From positions 757,501 to 821,500 of the forward strand of contig NC_019689.1 in NCBI RefSeq assembly GCF_000317025.1: a DNA stretch of 64,000 nucleotides. The letters are read 5' to 3'. Positions 27,031 to 36,578 of this stretch are shown one piece after another. This stretch comes from Pleurocapsa sp. PCC 7327 (lineage in GTDB: Bacteria > Cyanobacteriota > Cyanobacteriia > Cyanobacteriales > Microcystaceae). Below the pieces are notes generated by a model. The model worked only from the letters and a program-made list of their open reading frames with translations. It ran no database searches and had not been told where the DNA came from. Position numbers and translations under genes: made by a program. The first letter of the stretch is position 1, and every line of letters starts with the position of its first letter.

Positions 27031-28695
27031 CTAGCCGTCCAGAACTTTTTTTATGGCTACAATTAGATCGTGGGGAGCGACGGGTTTAGCTAGATGGAGT
27101 TGAAATCCAGCGGCGATCGCCTCATCGCGGTCTTGGTCTCTAGCATAGGCTGTTAGAGCGATCGCAGGGATTTGTCCTCCTTGTTCTGGGGGCAACAACC
27201 GGATTTTGCGAATTAAACTGTAACCATTTTCTTCTGGCATGCCGATATCGCTGAGTAAAACATCGGGGTGAAAAGAAGAAAAGACTTGCAAAGCGGATTG
27301 AACAGACGCGGCAACTGTAGCGATCGCGCCAGATTGTTCGAGCATGAAAGCGATAAACTCGCTGGAATCGCGATCGTCATCCACTACCAGGATGCGCAGA
27401 TTAGTAAGAGGGCGTGAGGTTTCGGGGGTTGAAATGTCGGGTGTGCTATTTGGAGAGGTTTCTGCTCTTAACAAAGGCAATTCGATTCTGAAGGTTGCTC
27501 CTTTTTCTTCTCCTGGACTGCTTGCTGAAATGGTGCCGCCGTGTAACTCGACTAGATGACGAACGATCGCCAACCCTAAGCCCAATCCACCAAAACGACG
27601 AGTTGTCGAACCATCAGCTTGACGAAAGGAATCAAATATGTAGGGGAGAAAATCAGCAGAAATCCCTCTACCCGTGTCAGTGACGGTAATTTGGGCATAG
27701 GGTCTTGGATTTTGGATTTTCGATTTTGGATTTTCGATTTTGGATTGAGAAATCTCTTTTTCTCCTTGTCCCGGAGTTTCCTTGTCCTCCTTGTCCCCCC
27801 ATCTCCCCGTCTCCAATCTCACTTCCACCCGTCCTCCATCTGGCGTAAATTTGATGGCATTGGTGAGGAGATTCCAGACAATTTGTTGGAGGCGACTGGG
27901 GTCGCCAAGTACGAGGAGTGGGGTAGGGTTTTCATCTTGTTTGTACTTAAAGCGCAGTTCGATCGCTTTAGCTTGGGCAGAAAGGCGCACGGTATCGATC
28001 GCGGCGGCAATAACGGCAGCAAGATTAGTAGGTCGCGATTCGAGGACGATTTTGCCTCGGATGATACGGGAGATATCGAGTAAATCTTCGATCAGTTGGG
28101 TTTGCAGTTTAGCGTTGCAAGCAATGGTATCTATCGCGCGATCGACATTGGCTGGATCGAGTTTTTGAGTTTGTAACAGCTGTGCCCAACCTAGAATAGC
28201 ATTGAGGGGCGATCGCAACTCGTGAGATAAGACAGCGAGAAATTCATCTTTGACGCGATTGACCCGTTCTAATTCTTCTTTTTGCTGTCGCAATTCTGCC
28301 TCCGCCTGCCGACGGGCGCGGCGTTCTTCGGCTTCCCGCAAGGCGCGTTTGACTGAGGGAACGAGTCGTTCCAATCGTTGTTTGAGAACGTAATCGGTTG
28401 CCCCCCTCTTGAGGGTTTCGATCGCTACTTCCTCGCCCATGGTAGCGGTAACGAAGATAAAGGGGGTCTCCGGGCTAAGCTGTTGCGCGATTTCTAATGC
28501 CGAGATCCCATCGAAACTAGGCAAAGCGTAGTCCGACAGGATCGAGTCATAGCTCTGTTGTGCTAGTGCGGTTTCAAATTCAGTGCGAGTTTGTACCCGC
28601 ACTAGCTCGCACGAAATTCCACCTTCAGTTAGTAGAGTGTGAATTAGCTCCATGTCTAATACACTATCTTCTAGTAACAAAAACCGGAGAGTCAT
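27031..28695 (-). CDS. Hybrid response regulator / histidine kinase (REC-HisKA-HATPase-REC)
   Basis: This 554-residue cytoplasmic protein has a receiver domain (1-120, Asp55 in LSDYALPS), a coiled linker, HisKA with His158 in AVLSHELRSPLNAILG, HATPase_c (N-box NLLTNAIKFT, G1 VTDTGRGI, G2 FGGLGLGLAI) and a second receiver (about 430-550, Asp in VLLSDIGMPEENG). Between HATPase strands, residues about 298-331 (DKEDKETPGQGEKE, then QSKIENPKSKIQNP) are low-complexity residues encoded by an intergenic-type repeat. It is the last gene of a three-gene minus-strand signalling operon. Confidence 0.93.
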   Translation of the reverse strand: MTLRFLLLEDSVLDMELIHTLLTEGGISCELVRVQTRTEFETALAQQSYDSILSDYALPSFDGISALEIAQQLSPETPFIFVTATMGEEVAIETLKRGATDYVLKQRLERLVPSVKRALREAEERRARRQAEAELRQQKEELERVNRVKDEFLAVLSHELRSPLNAILGWAQLLQTQKLDPANVDRAIDTIACNAKLQTQLIEDLLDISRIIRGKIVLESRPTNLAAVIAAAIDTVRLSAQAKAIELRFKYKQDENPTPLLVLGDPSRLQQIVWNLLTNAIKFTPDGGRVEVRLETGRWGDKEDKETPGQGEKEISQSKIENPKSKIQNPRPYAQITVTDTGRGISADFLPYIFDSFRQADGSTTRRFGGLGLGLAIVRHLVELHGGTISASSPGEEKGATFRIELPLLRAETSPNSTPDISTPETSRPLTNLRILVVDDDRDSSEFIAFMLEQSGAIATVAASVQSALQVFSSFHPDVLLSDIGMPEENGYSLIRKIRLLPPEQGGQIPAIALTAYARDQDRDEAIAAGFQLHLAKPVAPHDLIVAIKKVLDG

Positions 28696-28760
28696 AACAG
28701 TTCAAAATTCAAAGTTCAAAGTTCAAAATCGATTAACTGGTCGCGGACTCGGTCACTGTT

Positions 28761-29243
28761 TTAGTCTCCTCCATCTTGAATTGTTTGACTGACTCGAAAC
28801 GGGGGCATCGAACCCGGCGGGGGTTCGTTAATGATTGCCCAAAACAATCCTAATCCTTTGATTGCATCGACAAATTCATGAAAGTCTATCGGTTTGACCA
28901 CATAGGCATTCGTGCCCAACTCATAACAGCGAGTTAAATCCTCTTCCTCGCGCGAGGAAGTTAAGACAACGACGGGGACAGTCCGCAAGGCTTCATTTGT
29001 TTTAATATCTGTTAAGACTTCTATGCCGTCAACCTTTGGAAGCTTGAGATCGAGTAATACTACGACAGGATTTCCTTCTCTTCTTAGTCGATACAAACCT
29101 CGACGGTACAAATAATCGAGGGCTTCTTCACCATCTCGAACGACGACAACTTCGTTGCCTAAATTGTTTTCTGCTAGGGAAGTCAGGATGAGTTCAACAT
29201 CTCGGATACTGTCTTCTACCAGGAGAATTCGTTTGAGTTCCAT
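28761..29243 (-). CDS. Rcp1-like response regulator
   Basis: This 160-residue single receiver domain has the acidic pair in ILLVEDSIRD, the phospho-acceptor Asp in VVLLDLKLPKVDG and Lys in AYVVKPIDFHEF. The extended C-terminal helix GLFWAIINEPPPG is typical of Rcp1-type regulators that pair with phytochrome-like kinases in cyanobacteria. I use the ATG at 29243, 10 bp after the upstream kinase gene stops; a GTG seven codons earlier would overlap that gene. It probably takes phosphate from that kinase. Confidence 0.92.
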   Translation of the reverse strand: MELKRILLVEDSIRDVELILTSLAENNLGNEVVVVRDGEEALDYLYRRGLYRLRREGNPVVVLLDLKLPKVDGIEVLTDIKTNEALRTVPVVVLTSSREEEDLTRCYELGTNAYVVKPIDFHEFVDAIKGLGLFWAIINEPPPGSMPPFRVSQTIQDGGD

Positions 29244-29253
29244 TTGTCGTACT

Positions 29254-31674
29254 CTATTCTCCACTCCTGATTTCTAACTCCTTGGGTAGCGCGAAATAAA
29301 ACGTTGCTCCTTCATTGATGGCACCTTCAGCCCAAACTCGTCCGCCATGACGGTGAATAATGCGTTGGATGTTTGCCAATCCCACTCCCGTTCCCTCGTA
29401 TTGAGGATCGCTGTGGAGACGTTGGAATACTCCAAACAGTTTGTGTACGTATTGCATATCAAAACCAATTCCATTGTCTTTTACGAAAAATATTACTTCT
29501 TGCTCAGTCAAATGACTGCCGACAGAAATCTCTGTCTGGGGAGAGAGTTTAGTATATTTAAGTGCATTTTCGAGTAGATTTTGCCAAACCAATCGCAGCA
29601 TTGAAGGATCGGCTCGCACGGTCGGTAGTTCGTCAATGTGCAAATTAATCTCTCGATTTTTCATTTCCGAGCTGAGATCGCTGAGAACTTCTCGTACCAA
29701 GAAATTCATATCGATCGCCGCATAGCGCATCTCGGTTCGTCCCATGCGCGAGAAGGCGAGGAGATCGTCGATCAGTTCGCCCGCTTGTTTGGTAGTTTCC
29801 ACGATGATATTCAAATAGCGTTGACTCGTCGCATCTATTTCAGTTTGCCGCAGACGTTTTTGCAGCAGATCGACGAATCCGGCAATATGGCGCAAGGGAG
29901 CGCGCAGATCGTGAGAAACCGAGTAGGAAAACGATTCGAGTTCTTTATTGGCAGCTTCTAATTGCGCAGTGCGCTGTTGAACCCGTTCTTCTAAAATGAC
30001 GTTGAATTGCCGAATTTCTGTCTCAATTTGTTTGCGATTGGTGATGTCATGGGCAACAGTATAGAACAATCCTTCTTCAATAACCGGGAACGTGTTCCAA
30101 ACCAGCCACTTGTAGGAACCATCCTTACAGCGATAGCGATTTTCAAAATTTAAGGCTGTGGCTCCAGTTGCCAGTTTTTGCGCTTCTGCTAGGGTACGAT
30201 CGCGGTCGTCGGGGTGCACGAATTCGATGTAAGGCTGACTCATTAACTCCGTCGGCGTGTATCCCAGAATGCGCTCGCAGGCAGGATTGAGCCGCTTAAA
30301 GTAGCCATCTATACCAGCTACTCCCAGGATATCTAGCGACAGATTGAAGAAGCGATCGCGTTCTAATTCTGCCCGTTTGCGATCGCTGATATCTAAAATA
30401 AAAGCGATCGATTCTTCTCGTTCCTCTCCCAGTAAAACGTATCCAATTAACACCCAAACGCGACGACCATCTTTGCGAATGTATTCCTTTTCGTAGGGCG
30501 TACATAGTCCTCTCACTCGTGCTTCGGCAATGCCGATTTCATCCAACGGCAGATATTCCGGCGGCGTGATTTTATCCCAACGCAACCGTCCCGCTTCCAT
30601 ATCCTCGCGGGTATAGCCAACAATTTTCAAAAAGGCATTATTAGCTTGATGAATCCTGCCATAGATATCGCCAAACAACAGCCCAACCAAATCCGATTCG
30701 GCAAACAATTTCAAGCGTTCTTGGGATTGTCGCAGAGCAGCTTCTACCTGAGTGTGCTTGCGATCGATTCGATTTAATGCTATTGCAGTGCGCCAAATTA
30801 GTATGAAATAAATAATGCTCAACGACACGACTAGCAAGGTGAAACTGAAGGCAGGATGATAGGTGCCGAGTTTTTGCCCCTCTAAGATCGACCAGCCCAA
30901 GAGCAAAGGAGTGACAACGGCAGTAGGAATGAGCCTGCGGGCAACGATACCCCCATTCAAATCGCTCGTGAGCGGTTCCATCAAGCCGCGATCGGGTCGA
31001 ACAAACAAAACTCCAAGACACAGTAGGATAAATGTGACAGCAGTGTGCCATGCCATCGAAGTTGAGCAGACAAAGAACCGATGAAAGGTACCTACGCCAT
31101 AAGCATGACCTGCGAGAGCAAGAAAAGCGATCGCCGCCGCAACTGCTACCAGCAATTGAGCCAGTCCATCCCTGCGGTATATCTGGCGAGGCAGCAACCA
31201 AAGCGCCCCACCTATCAGGCAAAAACTCAATGCTGTATTGTCTCCCATGCGACCGGGATATTTAGTTTGGGAGAAAAAGGGCGAATCTCGCAACAGCAGT
31301 TTGTCAATTCCCAGATTCCAACCAAATAGGTATTGAGCGAGGGTAAGGAATCCGATTAGGAAAACTGCGATCGCACAGCCATCAGCAACAAGTCTTCCTA
31401 TCCTTCTGTGCCTTTCCCTTCCCCCCATCTCTTTGTCTCTGTGTCTCCTTGTTCCTCCGTCTCCAAGTAAACGCCCTTCGCTTTTGACGGTTAATCCTAA
31501 GGAAATTCCTGCCAGGATAAACGCAACTGCGCTATTGACTTTCATCGTGGATCCCATGGCGACAAATCCACTTTTGAGCCAACCAAGGAGAACTAGACAA
31601 CCGACAAGCAGGGTGATGAGGCTAGCTACCGAGGGAATTGCTCGCATGACTTGGGAGTTGCACAGCGATCGCAT
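29254..31674 (-). CDS. Membrane-bound PAS sensor histidine kinase
   Basis: This protein of about 806 residues has an N-terminal half with roughly seven to nine hydrophobic segments (first about 300 residues, an MASE-like sensor), a short coiled coil, two PAS/PAC domains ([20 protein letters not shown] and [19 protein letters not shown]), and HisKA with [20 protein letters not shown], the sequence style of phytochrome-type kinases, followed by HATPase_c ([28 protein letters not shown]). A charged loop [18 protein letters not shown] (about 31399-31470) between membrane segments is encoded by a dispersed repeat. It heads an operon with the Rcp1-like regulator. Start chosen at ATG 31674; ATG 31647 is possible. 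Confidence 0.92.
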   Translation of the reverse strand: MRSLCNSQVMRAIPSVASLITLLVGCLVLLGWLKSGFVAMGSTMKVNSAVAFILAGISLGLTVKSEGRLLGDGGTRRHRDKEMGGRERHRRIGRLVADGCAIAVFLIGFLTLAQYLFGWNLGIDKLLLRDSPFFSQTKYPGRMGDNTALSFCLIGGALWLLPRQIYRRDGLAQLLVAVAAAIAFLALAGHAYGVGTFHRFFVCSTSMAWHTAVTFILLCLGVLFVRPDRGLMEPLTSDLNGGIVARRLIPTAVVTPLLLGWSILEGQKLGTYHPAFSFTLLVVSLSIIYFILIWRTAIALNRIDRKHTQVEAALRQSQERLKLFAESDLVGLLFGDIYGRIHQANNAFLKIVGYTREDMEAGRLRWDKITPPEYLPLDEIGIAEARVRGLCTPYEKEYIRKDGRRVWVLIGYVLLGEEREESIAFILDISDRKRAELERDRFFNLSLDILGVAGIDGYFKRLNPACERILGYTPTELMSQPYIEFVHPDDRDRTLAEAQKLATGATALNFENRYRCKDGSYKWLVWNTFPVIEEGLFYTVAHDITNRKQIETEIRQFNVILEERVQQRTAQLEAANKELESFSYSVSHDLRAPLRHIAGFVDLLQKRLRQTEIDATSQRYLNIIVETTKQAGELIDDLLAFSRMGRTEMRYAAIDMNFLVREVLSDLSSEMKNREINLHIDELPTVRADPSMLRLVWQNLLENALKYTKLSPQTEISVGSHLTEQEVIFFVKDNGIGFDMQYVHKLFGVFQRLHSDPQYEGTGVGLANIQRIIHRHGGRVWAEGAINEGATFYFALPKELEIRSGE

Positions 31675-31878
31675 CTTTGTCGATTGAGAGTTGTTATAAT
31701 AATTCAAAAAGAGATTTTCCGCAACAACCGAGCGATAAATTTAGAAAAGAAACTTGGGATCTAACTTAAGATAGCCGATCGATCGATGGAAACCTACTTT
31801 AGGTAGATGTTTATAGAACTAATAGCGTATTGACATCAGAGTGATTTCATTCTGACTCGATCGCACCTAGAAATAATA
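31675..31878. promoter_or_regulatory. Upstream region of the three-gene signalling operon
   Basis: This is the 5' part of a 508-bp gap before pepA. It is AT-rich and contains the only upstream region available for the minus-strand kinase operon, so its promoter should lie here, but I cannot point to convincing -35/-10 boxes. The rest of the gap is filled by hairpin cluster B. Confidence 0.3.
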
Positions 31879-32173
31879 CCAATTCGCAATTGGAATTTCC
31901 TGTCCGAGCGAAAAAGTCTTCTAAAGAAGACCCGATAGGAATTTCAGTCGATTTTAATCGAATTGAGCTTTGAGCCTAGAACCTTAGTTTTAGGCGTTGA
32001 CTTCCTGCAATCAGATTTATCTGACTTTAGCTATAAGCCAAGAAATTTATTTCTTGGCTTATAGCTGGTGCTTATCCAATCGTATGAAAACTTTACCTTT
32101 ACCTATGAGGCAGCGATTTGAATCGCTGACTTTTTGACATCGGAAGTGCTTGGGCAGGGGCAATGCCTGCCCA
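31879..32173. repeat. Modular hairpin repeat, copy B (largest cluster)
   Basis: At least five small-loop hairpins lie in tandem between the convergent ends of this gap: CCAATT-CGC-AATTGG at 31879-31893, GTCTTCT-AA-AGAAGAC at 31916-31931, an 18-bp perfect stem with TT loop at 32029-32066 that contains the same CCAAGAAAT/ATTTCTTGG core as copy A, CAGCGATT-TG-AATCGCTG at 32111-32128 and TGGGCAGG/CCTGCCCA at 32151-32173. The string CTGCAATCAGA is also shared with copy A. The last hairpin sits 9 bp from the pepA stop codon and may help terminate it. Confidence 0.7.
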
Positions 32174-32182
32174 GATCGTCAA

Positions 32183-33661
32183 TTAACTGTAACTCAGCAC
32201 CCAATTAACCAGCGTCCGTACGGGAAAACCAGTCGCGCCTGCATTATTAACCCCATTTTCTTTATCGGCCCAAACCGGACCCGCAATATCTAAGTGTGCC
32301 CAGGGGGTTTCTTTGACGAACTGCTTGAGGAAGAGGGCAGCAGTAATCGACCCGCCAGCACAAGGTCCGGTGTTTTTCATGTCGGCAATCTGAGATTTGA
32401 GACCTTCAAAATACTTCTCTTCCATTGGCATTTGCCAGAACTTTTCTCCTGCTTTGTCGGAGGCTTCTTTGAGTTGATTGGCAAGGGTTTCGTCCGTACT
32501 CCACAACCCAGCAATATCATTGCCAAGGGCAACGACACAGGCACCCGTGAGAGTGGCGAGATCGACTATCGCGTCAACTCCCAGTTTTTCTGCAAATACT
32601 AATGCATCGGCTAGGGTCAACCGTCCTTCTGCGTCGGTATTATTGACTTCAATCGTCTTACCGTTAGAAGCCCTGAGAATATCGCCGGGATGCAGGGCGT
32701 GACCGCTAATCATATTTTCTGTCGCCGCACAGATGAAGTGAATCTCGACCTCTGGTTTTAGCTGCGCGATCGCTTTGGCTGTTCCTAGCGCTGCCGCACC
32801 GCCTCCCATGTCCATTTTCATGGTTTCGATGCCGCTACCCGCCCCTTTGATATTCAGTCCGCCAGAGTCAAAGGTCAGACTCTTCCCGACGATTGCTAGC
32901 TTGCGTTTGGGCGTACCTGCGGGTTTGTAGGTCAAGTGAATGAATTTAGGCGGCAAGTCCGATGCCATCGCTACGCCTAAAAAGGCTCCCATGCCCAGCT
33001 TTTCACAGTCTTCTTTTTCTAGGATTTCGACGGCTAAACCGCCCTCTGCTGCTATTTGCTCGGCAGTTTGAGCCATTGTAATCGCCGTGACCGAATTAGC
33101 GGGAGCGTTAACTAATTCTCGCGCTAATATAACCCCAGCACAGATGGCTTCGGCATGGGCAATTGCTTCATCTTGACTGCCTAACCCAATCAAATCGACG
33201 GTTTCTAGTTTGAGTCCTTTGTCTTCCACCTCCGACTTAAAGCGGGTATCCTGGTGTAGAGCTAAGAGCATGCCTTCTGCGATCGCCCCAGCAGTAGCGG
33301 CTGGATCGTTATCGACGACGGGCAAGCTAATTCCCAAGGTTTTGACCTTCTCTTTTTTGGCAATGCGCGCGATCGCTGCCCCAGCTAGGCGAACTGCATT
33401 CAGTTTTAAGTCCTCGGCTTTGCCCAATCCCACTAAAATAATTTTGCGGACAGGACTGTTACTGCCGACGCGCGTCACTGCCGTACTGCTGGATTTTCCT
33501 TCAAATTCCGTCTCAGCAATTAATTCTTGAATCGTCCCTGCCAGTTTCTCATCTAAGTGAGCTAATTCTCCAGTTAGTTCTATATTGCTCTCAAATAGAC
33601 CAATTGCTAAAGCATCGCCAGTCCAATCTAATACTGGCGTATTTATCCCTCGAATTTGCAT
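32183..33661 (-). CDS. pepA: Leucyl aminopeptidase (cytosol aminopeptidase, M17)
   Basis: This 492-residue di-metal aminopeptidase removes N-terminal residues from peptides. The C-terminal catalytic domain has [14 protein letters not shown] (metal-ligand Lys/Asp), [13 protein letters not shown], the signature [14 protein letters not shown] and [14 protein letters not shown]. The N-terminal domain (about 1-165) is the variable, DNA-binding-capable region of this family. The length fits bacterial PepA. It is a single gene with a 594-bp gap upstream. Confidence 0.97.
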   Translation of the reverse strand: MQIRGINTPVLDWTGDALAIGLFESNIELTGELAHLDEKLAGTIQELIAETEFEGKSSSTAVTRVGSNSPVRKIILVGLGKAEDLKLNAVRLAGAAIARIAKKEKVKTLGISLPVVDNDPAATAGAIAEGMLLALHQDTRFKSEVEDKGLKLETVDLIGLGSQDEAIAHAEAICAGVILARELVNAPANSVTAITMAQTAEQIAAEGGLAVEILEKEDCEKLGMGAFLGVAMASDLPPKFIHLTYKPAGTPKRKLAIVGKSLTFDSGGLNIKGAGSGIETMKMDMGGGAAALGTAKAIAQLKPEVEIHFICAATENMISGHALHPGDILRASNGKTIEVNNTDAEGRLTLADALVFAEKLGVDAIVDLATLTGACVVALGNDIAGLWSTDETLANQLKEASDKAGEKFWQMPMEEKYFEGLKSQIADMKNTGPCAGGSITAALFLKQFVKETPWAHLDIAGPVWADKENGVNNAGATGFPVRTLVNWVLSYS

Positions 33662-34255
33662 TCTTGTTTAATTGCTCTCATACGACTTCCGTCTGAAATT
33701 GTAGCTTACTGAAGGTTGAGGATGCGATTTCCTGAGTCGGTGCTTTACGGATCGTCTGGGTCAAAAACTGAGAGAAGCGTAAACCAATATTAATTAAAGA
33801 AGGCTTATTAACATTTCTTAGAGTCTAGATTGGCAATATATATTAATTTTTGTAAAAAATAATTGCAAAAGGTATCCATTTCTGGCTTGATGGTATACGA
33901 AGGGAAACCTCGTTAACCTGTGCTTTAACCAATAAATTTAATAAAAAATTATTGGAAAGCAAAAAGTTTTTTTACCTTCTATCTTGTTTTTGAGAGAGAA
34001 ACCAGCAGATAATTTATAACTGCTAAAGTCGCTTTCTCGCTCGTCCAAAATATTCGAGTACAAAGAGACAGAATTAATTAAAATTAATTCTTGTCAGGGA
34101 ATTACGGCATGTCTGCCCTTAGTTTCTCAGCTCTTCTTCAAGCGAATTTGTGTTCGATTTCTACTTCTATTTCATGTAAATTGATTTAGCAGGAACTAAC
34201 AGGTTTCTCAAACGATTATTTGTACAGTTCACCTCATCAGACGGAGTTGTTGTCA
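33662..34255. other. Long AT-rich intergenic region
   Basis: This gap of 594 bp lies between divergent pepA (minus) and a small plus-strand gene. I found no coding frame or RNA signature. It contains a perfect inverted repeat GAATTAATT-AA-AATTAATTC at 34071-34090, about 165 bp before the plus-strand start, and several A/T runs. Two divergent promoters, and possibly a small RNA, could fit here. Confidence 0.5.
34071..34090. promoter_or_regulatory. Perfect AT inverted repeat, possible operator
   Basis: The sequence reads GAATTAATT, AA, AATTAATTC: a 9-bp dyad with a 2-nt centre, upstream of the Lys/Ala-rich protein gene. Its AT content makes it a weak RNA hairpin, so a protein-binding role is more likely than termination. 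The same 2-nt-loop geometry as in the modular hairpin repeats is notable. Confidence 0.3.
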
Positions 34256-34714
34256 ATGTTTAAAAAGTTATTTGGCGGTAAAAAAGATGCTTATTTTCTT
34301 GAATTAGACGAAAACAAAAGTCAGCAGCCTGCAAAGGATAAAACAGAAGCACCAGCCAAGCCAGTAGAAGAGAAAAAAGCCGAATCTAGCCAAGCTAGTG
34401 AGGTCAAGTCACCAAAAGCCGCACCTGTCGAAGCGAAAAAGACGAAGAAAACCTCAGTCAAGAACAATGGACAAAATGCTAAGGCTGCGCCAGAACCAAC
34501 CCCTAAAGCTTCTGCGCCTGCGGCATCCGACCCAGAAGCCATAATTAGAGCGGCAGTCTTTAAAAAAGATAGCAACGGCAAAGTTGGTACTCAAACCGTT
34601 CAATTTGCCGATAAATATCTAATGATGCCTACCATGTCGCGACGAAAACCGGGCCCGAGTTTAGATATGTTTAAGAACATGGCACGTCAGGTCAAGGTTC
34701 CCAAGAAAGGATAA
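34256..34714 (+). CDS. Lys/Ala/Pro-rich conserved cyanobacterial-type protein, function unknown
   Basis: This 152-residue protein starts MFKKLFGGKKDAYFLELDE, has a long disordered middle rich in Lys, Ala, Pro and Glu (about residues 20-90), and ends with an ordered-looking block ADKYLMMPTMSRRKPGPSLD and a basic tail VKVPKKG. The order of short conserved ends around a disordered linker suggests an adaptor or anchoring protein, but that is inference. The ATG at 34256 is preferred to an in-frame TTG 12 codons upstream because MFKKLFGG has the look of a real amphipathic N-terminus. Confidence 0.8.
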   Translation: MFKKLFGGKKDAYFLELDENKSQQPAKDKTEAPAKPVEEKKAESSQASEVKSPKAAPVEAKKTKKTSVKNNGQNAKAAPEPTPKASAPAASDPEAIIRAAVFKKDSNGKVGTQTVQFADKYLMMPTMSRRKPGPSLDMFKNMARQVKVPKKG

Positions 34715-34779
34715 GTTTGACTAAGGCGATTGGCGATCGCTGGGAAGCTAATCATCAAGATAATTCGCAATAAACAGTT

Positions 34780-34852
34780 CGCATCGAGGCTCCTCGCGCT
34801 GCGAAGGGGCGGCTTGCGCAGCGTGCGCGTCGGGGAGCAATTAACCCCATGC
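34780..34852. repeat. GC-rich dispersed repeat between genes
   Basis: This GC-rich patch in an AT-rich gap contains interleaved inverted segments (CGAGGCTCCTCG, then GCTGCGAAGG, GGCTTGCGCAGC and CGTCGGGGAG). The style, alternating GCTTGCGC and CTCCTCGCGC blocks, is that of small dispersed repeats common in cyanobacterial intergenic DNA (from memory). A similar patch lies at 54417-54486. Function unknown. Confidence 0.4.
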
Positions 34853-34963
34853 AGTTGCGGCAGGGGCTTGCCATCATGAAAAAATCTTTTGCTCAAAACC
34901 GGAATTAACAATTGCCAATTGACAAATTGACAATTGTTTTGGTCAATATTATCGCCCTACCAG

Positions 34964-35818
34964 TTACAGAGCAGCGCGAATTCGGTTTCTGTAGGCTTGA
35001 TTATCTAATCCATCGCCTGCATTTGCTTTCTTAGAATCGATTGACTGCTCTAAGGCAACGATTCGATCTAAGACGTTTGGATGAGTACTGAGAAAAGTTG
35101 GGACAGAGTCACTCTGAGCCAAAAGTTTTTTCATAAAACTCACCATGGCTGAGGGAGCGTAACCTGCTTTTTCTAGATTAGCTAGTCCCAGTTTATCGGC
35201 TTCAAATTCATCTTCGCGGCTGTTGGGGAGGCTAATTGCCAATTGTACGCCTAGATTGACCAGAGTCTCTTGTTCGAGTCCGGCTGCCGAAAGCAATCCT
35301 TGAGAGATTGCCGCATCTCGCATTTGGTCGATCGCATGACGAGCAGCGATATGACCGATTTCGTGAGCGAGGACGCTAGCTAACTCTGCTTCGTTATCTG
35401 CTTTCTGCATCAAACCACTGTTGATATAAACATAACCTCCCGCGGTGGCAAAGGCATTGATTTGTTTGTCATTGACGATCTGAAATTTATAGGGAATGTT
35501 AGGTCGCTCGCTCGCTGGCACGAGTCTTTGTCCGATTTGATTCAAATAGCTGTTGAGAGAGCGATTTCTCAAAATCCGAATTTTTTTTGTTTGGGTTAGT
35601 TCGCGATCGATTTGTTTGCCCAGTTCGATTTCTTGTTCGTCTGAAATGCTGGACAGTTGGATAACTTGAACTCCCCTAATTAAGATATCTAGCCAAGAGC
35701 CTCCGTAGCTTGGTTTAGGAGTGCTTACGATTAAAGTGCCAGCGATCGCAAGCGACAAAATTATATAAATCCATCCTTGGCGAAAACGACCAAAAAAGCG
35801 ATCGAGTTGATTTAACAT
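34964..35818 (-). CDS. M48 family metalloprotease (BepA/Oma1-like)
   Basis: This 284-residue exported peptidase has an N-terminal hydrophobic segment (about residues 15-33), the zinc motif HEIGHIAARHA and the third ligand Glu in EDEFEADKLG. Between these lie FATAGGYVYINSGLM and AELASVLAH, all standard for the family. There is no TPR extension, unlike E. coli BepA. It is probably a periplasmic or membrane-associated protein-quality-control protease. The start is the ATG at 35818 two codons after a possible TTG. Confidence 0.93.
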   Translation of the reverse strand: MLNQLDRFFGRFRQGWIYIILSLAIAGTLIVSTPKPSYGGSWLDILIRGVQVIQLSSISDEQEIELGKQIDRELTQTKKIRILRNRSLNSYLNQIGQRLVPASERPNIPYKFQIVNDKQINAFATAGGYVYINSGLMQKADNEAELASVLAHEIGHIAARHAIDQMRDAAISQGLLSAAGLEQETLVNLGVQLAISLPNSREDEFEADKLGLANLEKAGYAPSAMVSFMKKLLAQSDSVPTFLSTHPNVLDRIVALEQSIDSKKANAGDGLDNQAYRNRIRAAL

Positions 35819-35951
35819 GGTCAACTAGGCGAAACTGTAGTGAGGAGATCGTTTTGATAAGCGCCATCCGATTCTTTTAAACGGCAGAGCTTGTCTAATT
35901 CCTAGTTTAGCTAGATTGACCGGGAAAAATAGGAGCGATCGCGCAACTGCC

Positions 35952-36245
35952 TTATTGGCTGCGCAAATCTTGATAGAGGTAAAAGTTGTATAGATCGAAC
36001 AAACACCCTACCATACCGCAGCTAAAGCCGATAGCAAGAATTCCTTGAAGGGGATACCCGCCGCCAAAAATTGCCAGAAATTCCCAAATTTGACTGGAAC
36101 CGATGCGTCCGAAAGCAGTTAATCCCGGCACGTGAGCGATCGCGAACGCAGCAGCTAGTAGCGTACCGATTGCCATAATTGGCATGATAAAGCTTAAAAA
36201 GGTGGTTAGCAGTAGAGAACGGATTAAATTGGACACTAGACTCAT
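35952..36245 (-). CDS. Small polytopic membrane protein, conserved hypothetical
   Basis: This 97-residue protein has two to three hydrophobic segments (about 12-40 and 55-85), separated by LTAFGRIGSSQIWEF and ending FDLYNFYLYQDLRSQ. It looks like a conserved cyanobacterial membrane protein rather than a random frame; I do not recognise a named family. It stands alone on the minus strand, 133 bp from the protease gene. Confidence 0.7.
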   Translation of the reverse strand: MSLVSNLIRSLLLTTFLSFIMPIMAIGTLLAAAFAIAHVPGLTAFGRIGSSQIWEFLAIFGGGYPLQGILAIGFSCGMVGCLFDLYNFYLYQDLRSQ

Positions 36246-36578
36246 CTCCAAGCTAGTAAAGAGTTGCCGAGCAAGAGCAGAGCGAGGTCTTTGTTCTTGC
36301 TCCTTTTTTACAATAGGTGCATTTACTTTGTCCAGACAGAAATGTCAAAAATCTTAAATCTTTATTAAAAAACTTGGTAAAAGGCAGCTTATCGTTATGA
36401 AAAAGATAGGGAATTGTAGCATTTCGTGAAGCAGTGTTATCCCAATTCGCAATTGGGAGAATAAAACCGTCTTGGTTATAGGAAACTGCAATATTTTTTT
36501 GATAAAGAAATGCGATCGCGTTTCCGAACAGCTTTTGCGAATTGCGAATTGTAAATTGCGAATTGGTTTGACTGGTTT
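36246..36578. other. Intergenic region with short AATTG repeats
   Basis: This gap of 333 bp contains TCCCAATT-CGC-AATTGGGA at 36440-36458, whose core CCAATTCGCAATTGG also occurs at 31879-31893, and a cluster of GCGAATTG direct repeats at about 36536-36566 just before the gor stop. No gene was seen. Confidence 0.5.

Noticed and set aside
27619-28083. 154-residue plus-strand ORF inside the hybrid kinase
   Set aside because: Shadow of the minus-strand HATPase domain; its Trp/Phe-rich stretch is the translated TTGGATTTT repeat.
30641-31222. 193-residue minus-strand ORF inside the sensor kinase
   Set aside because: Different frame of a well-supported kinase gene, with no domains.
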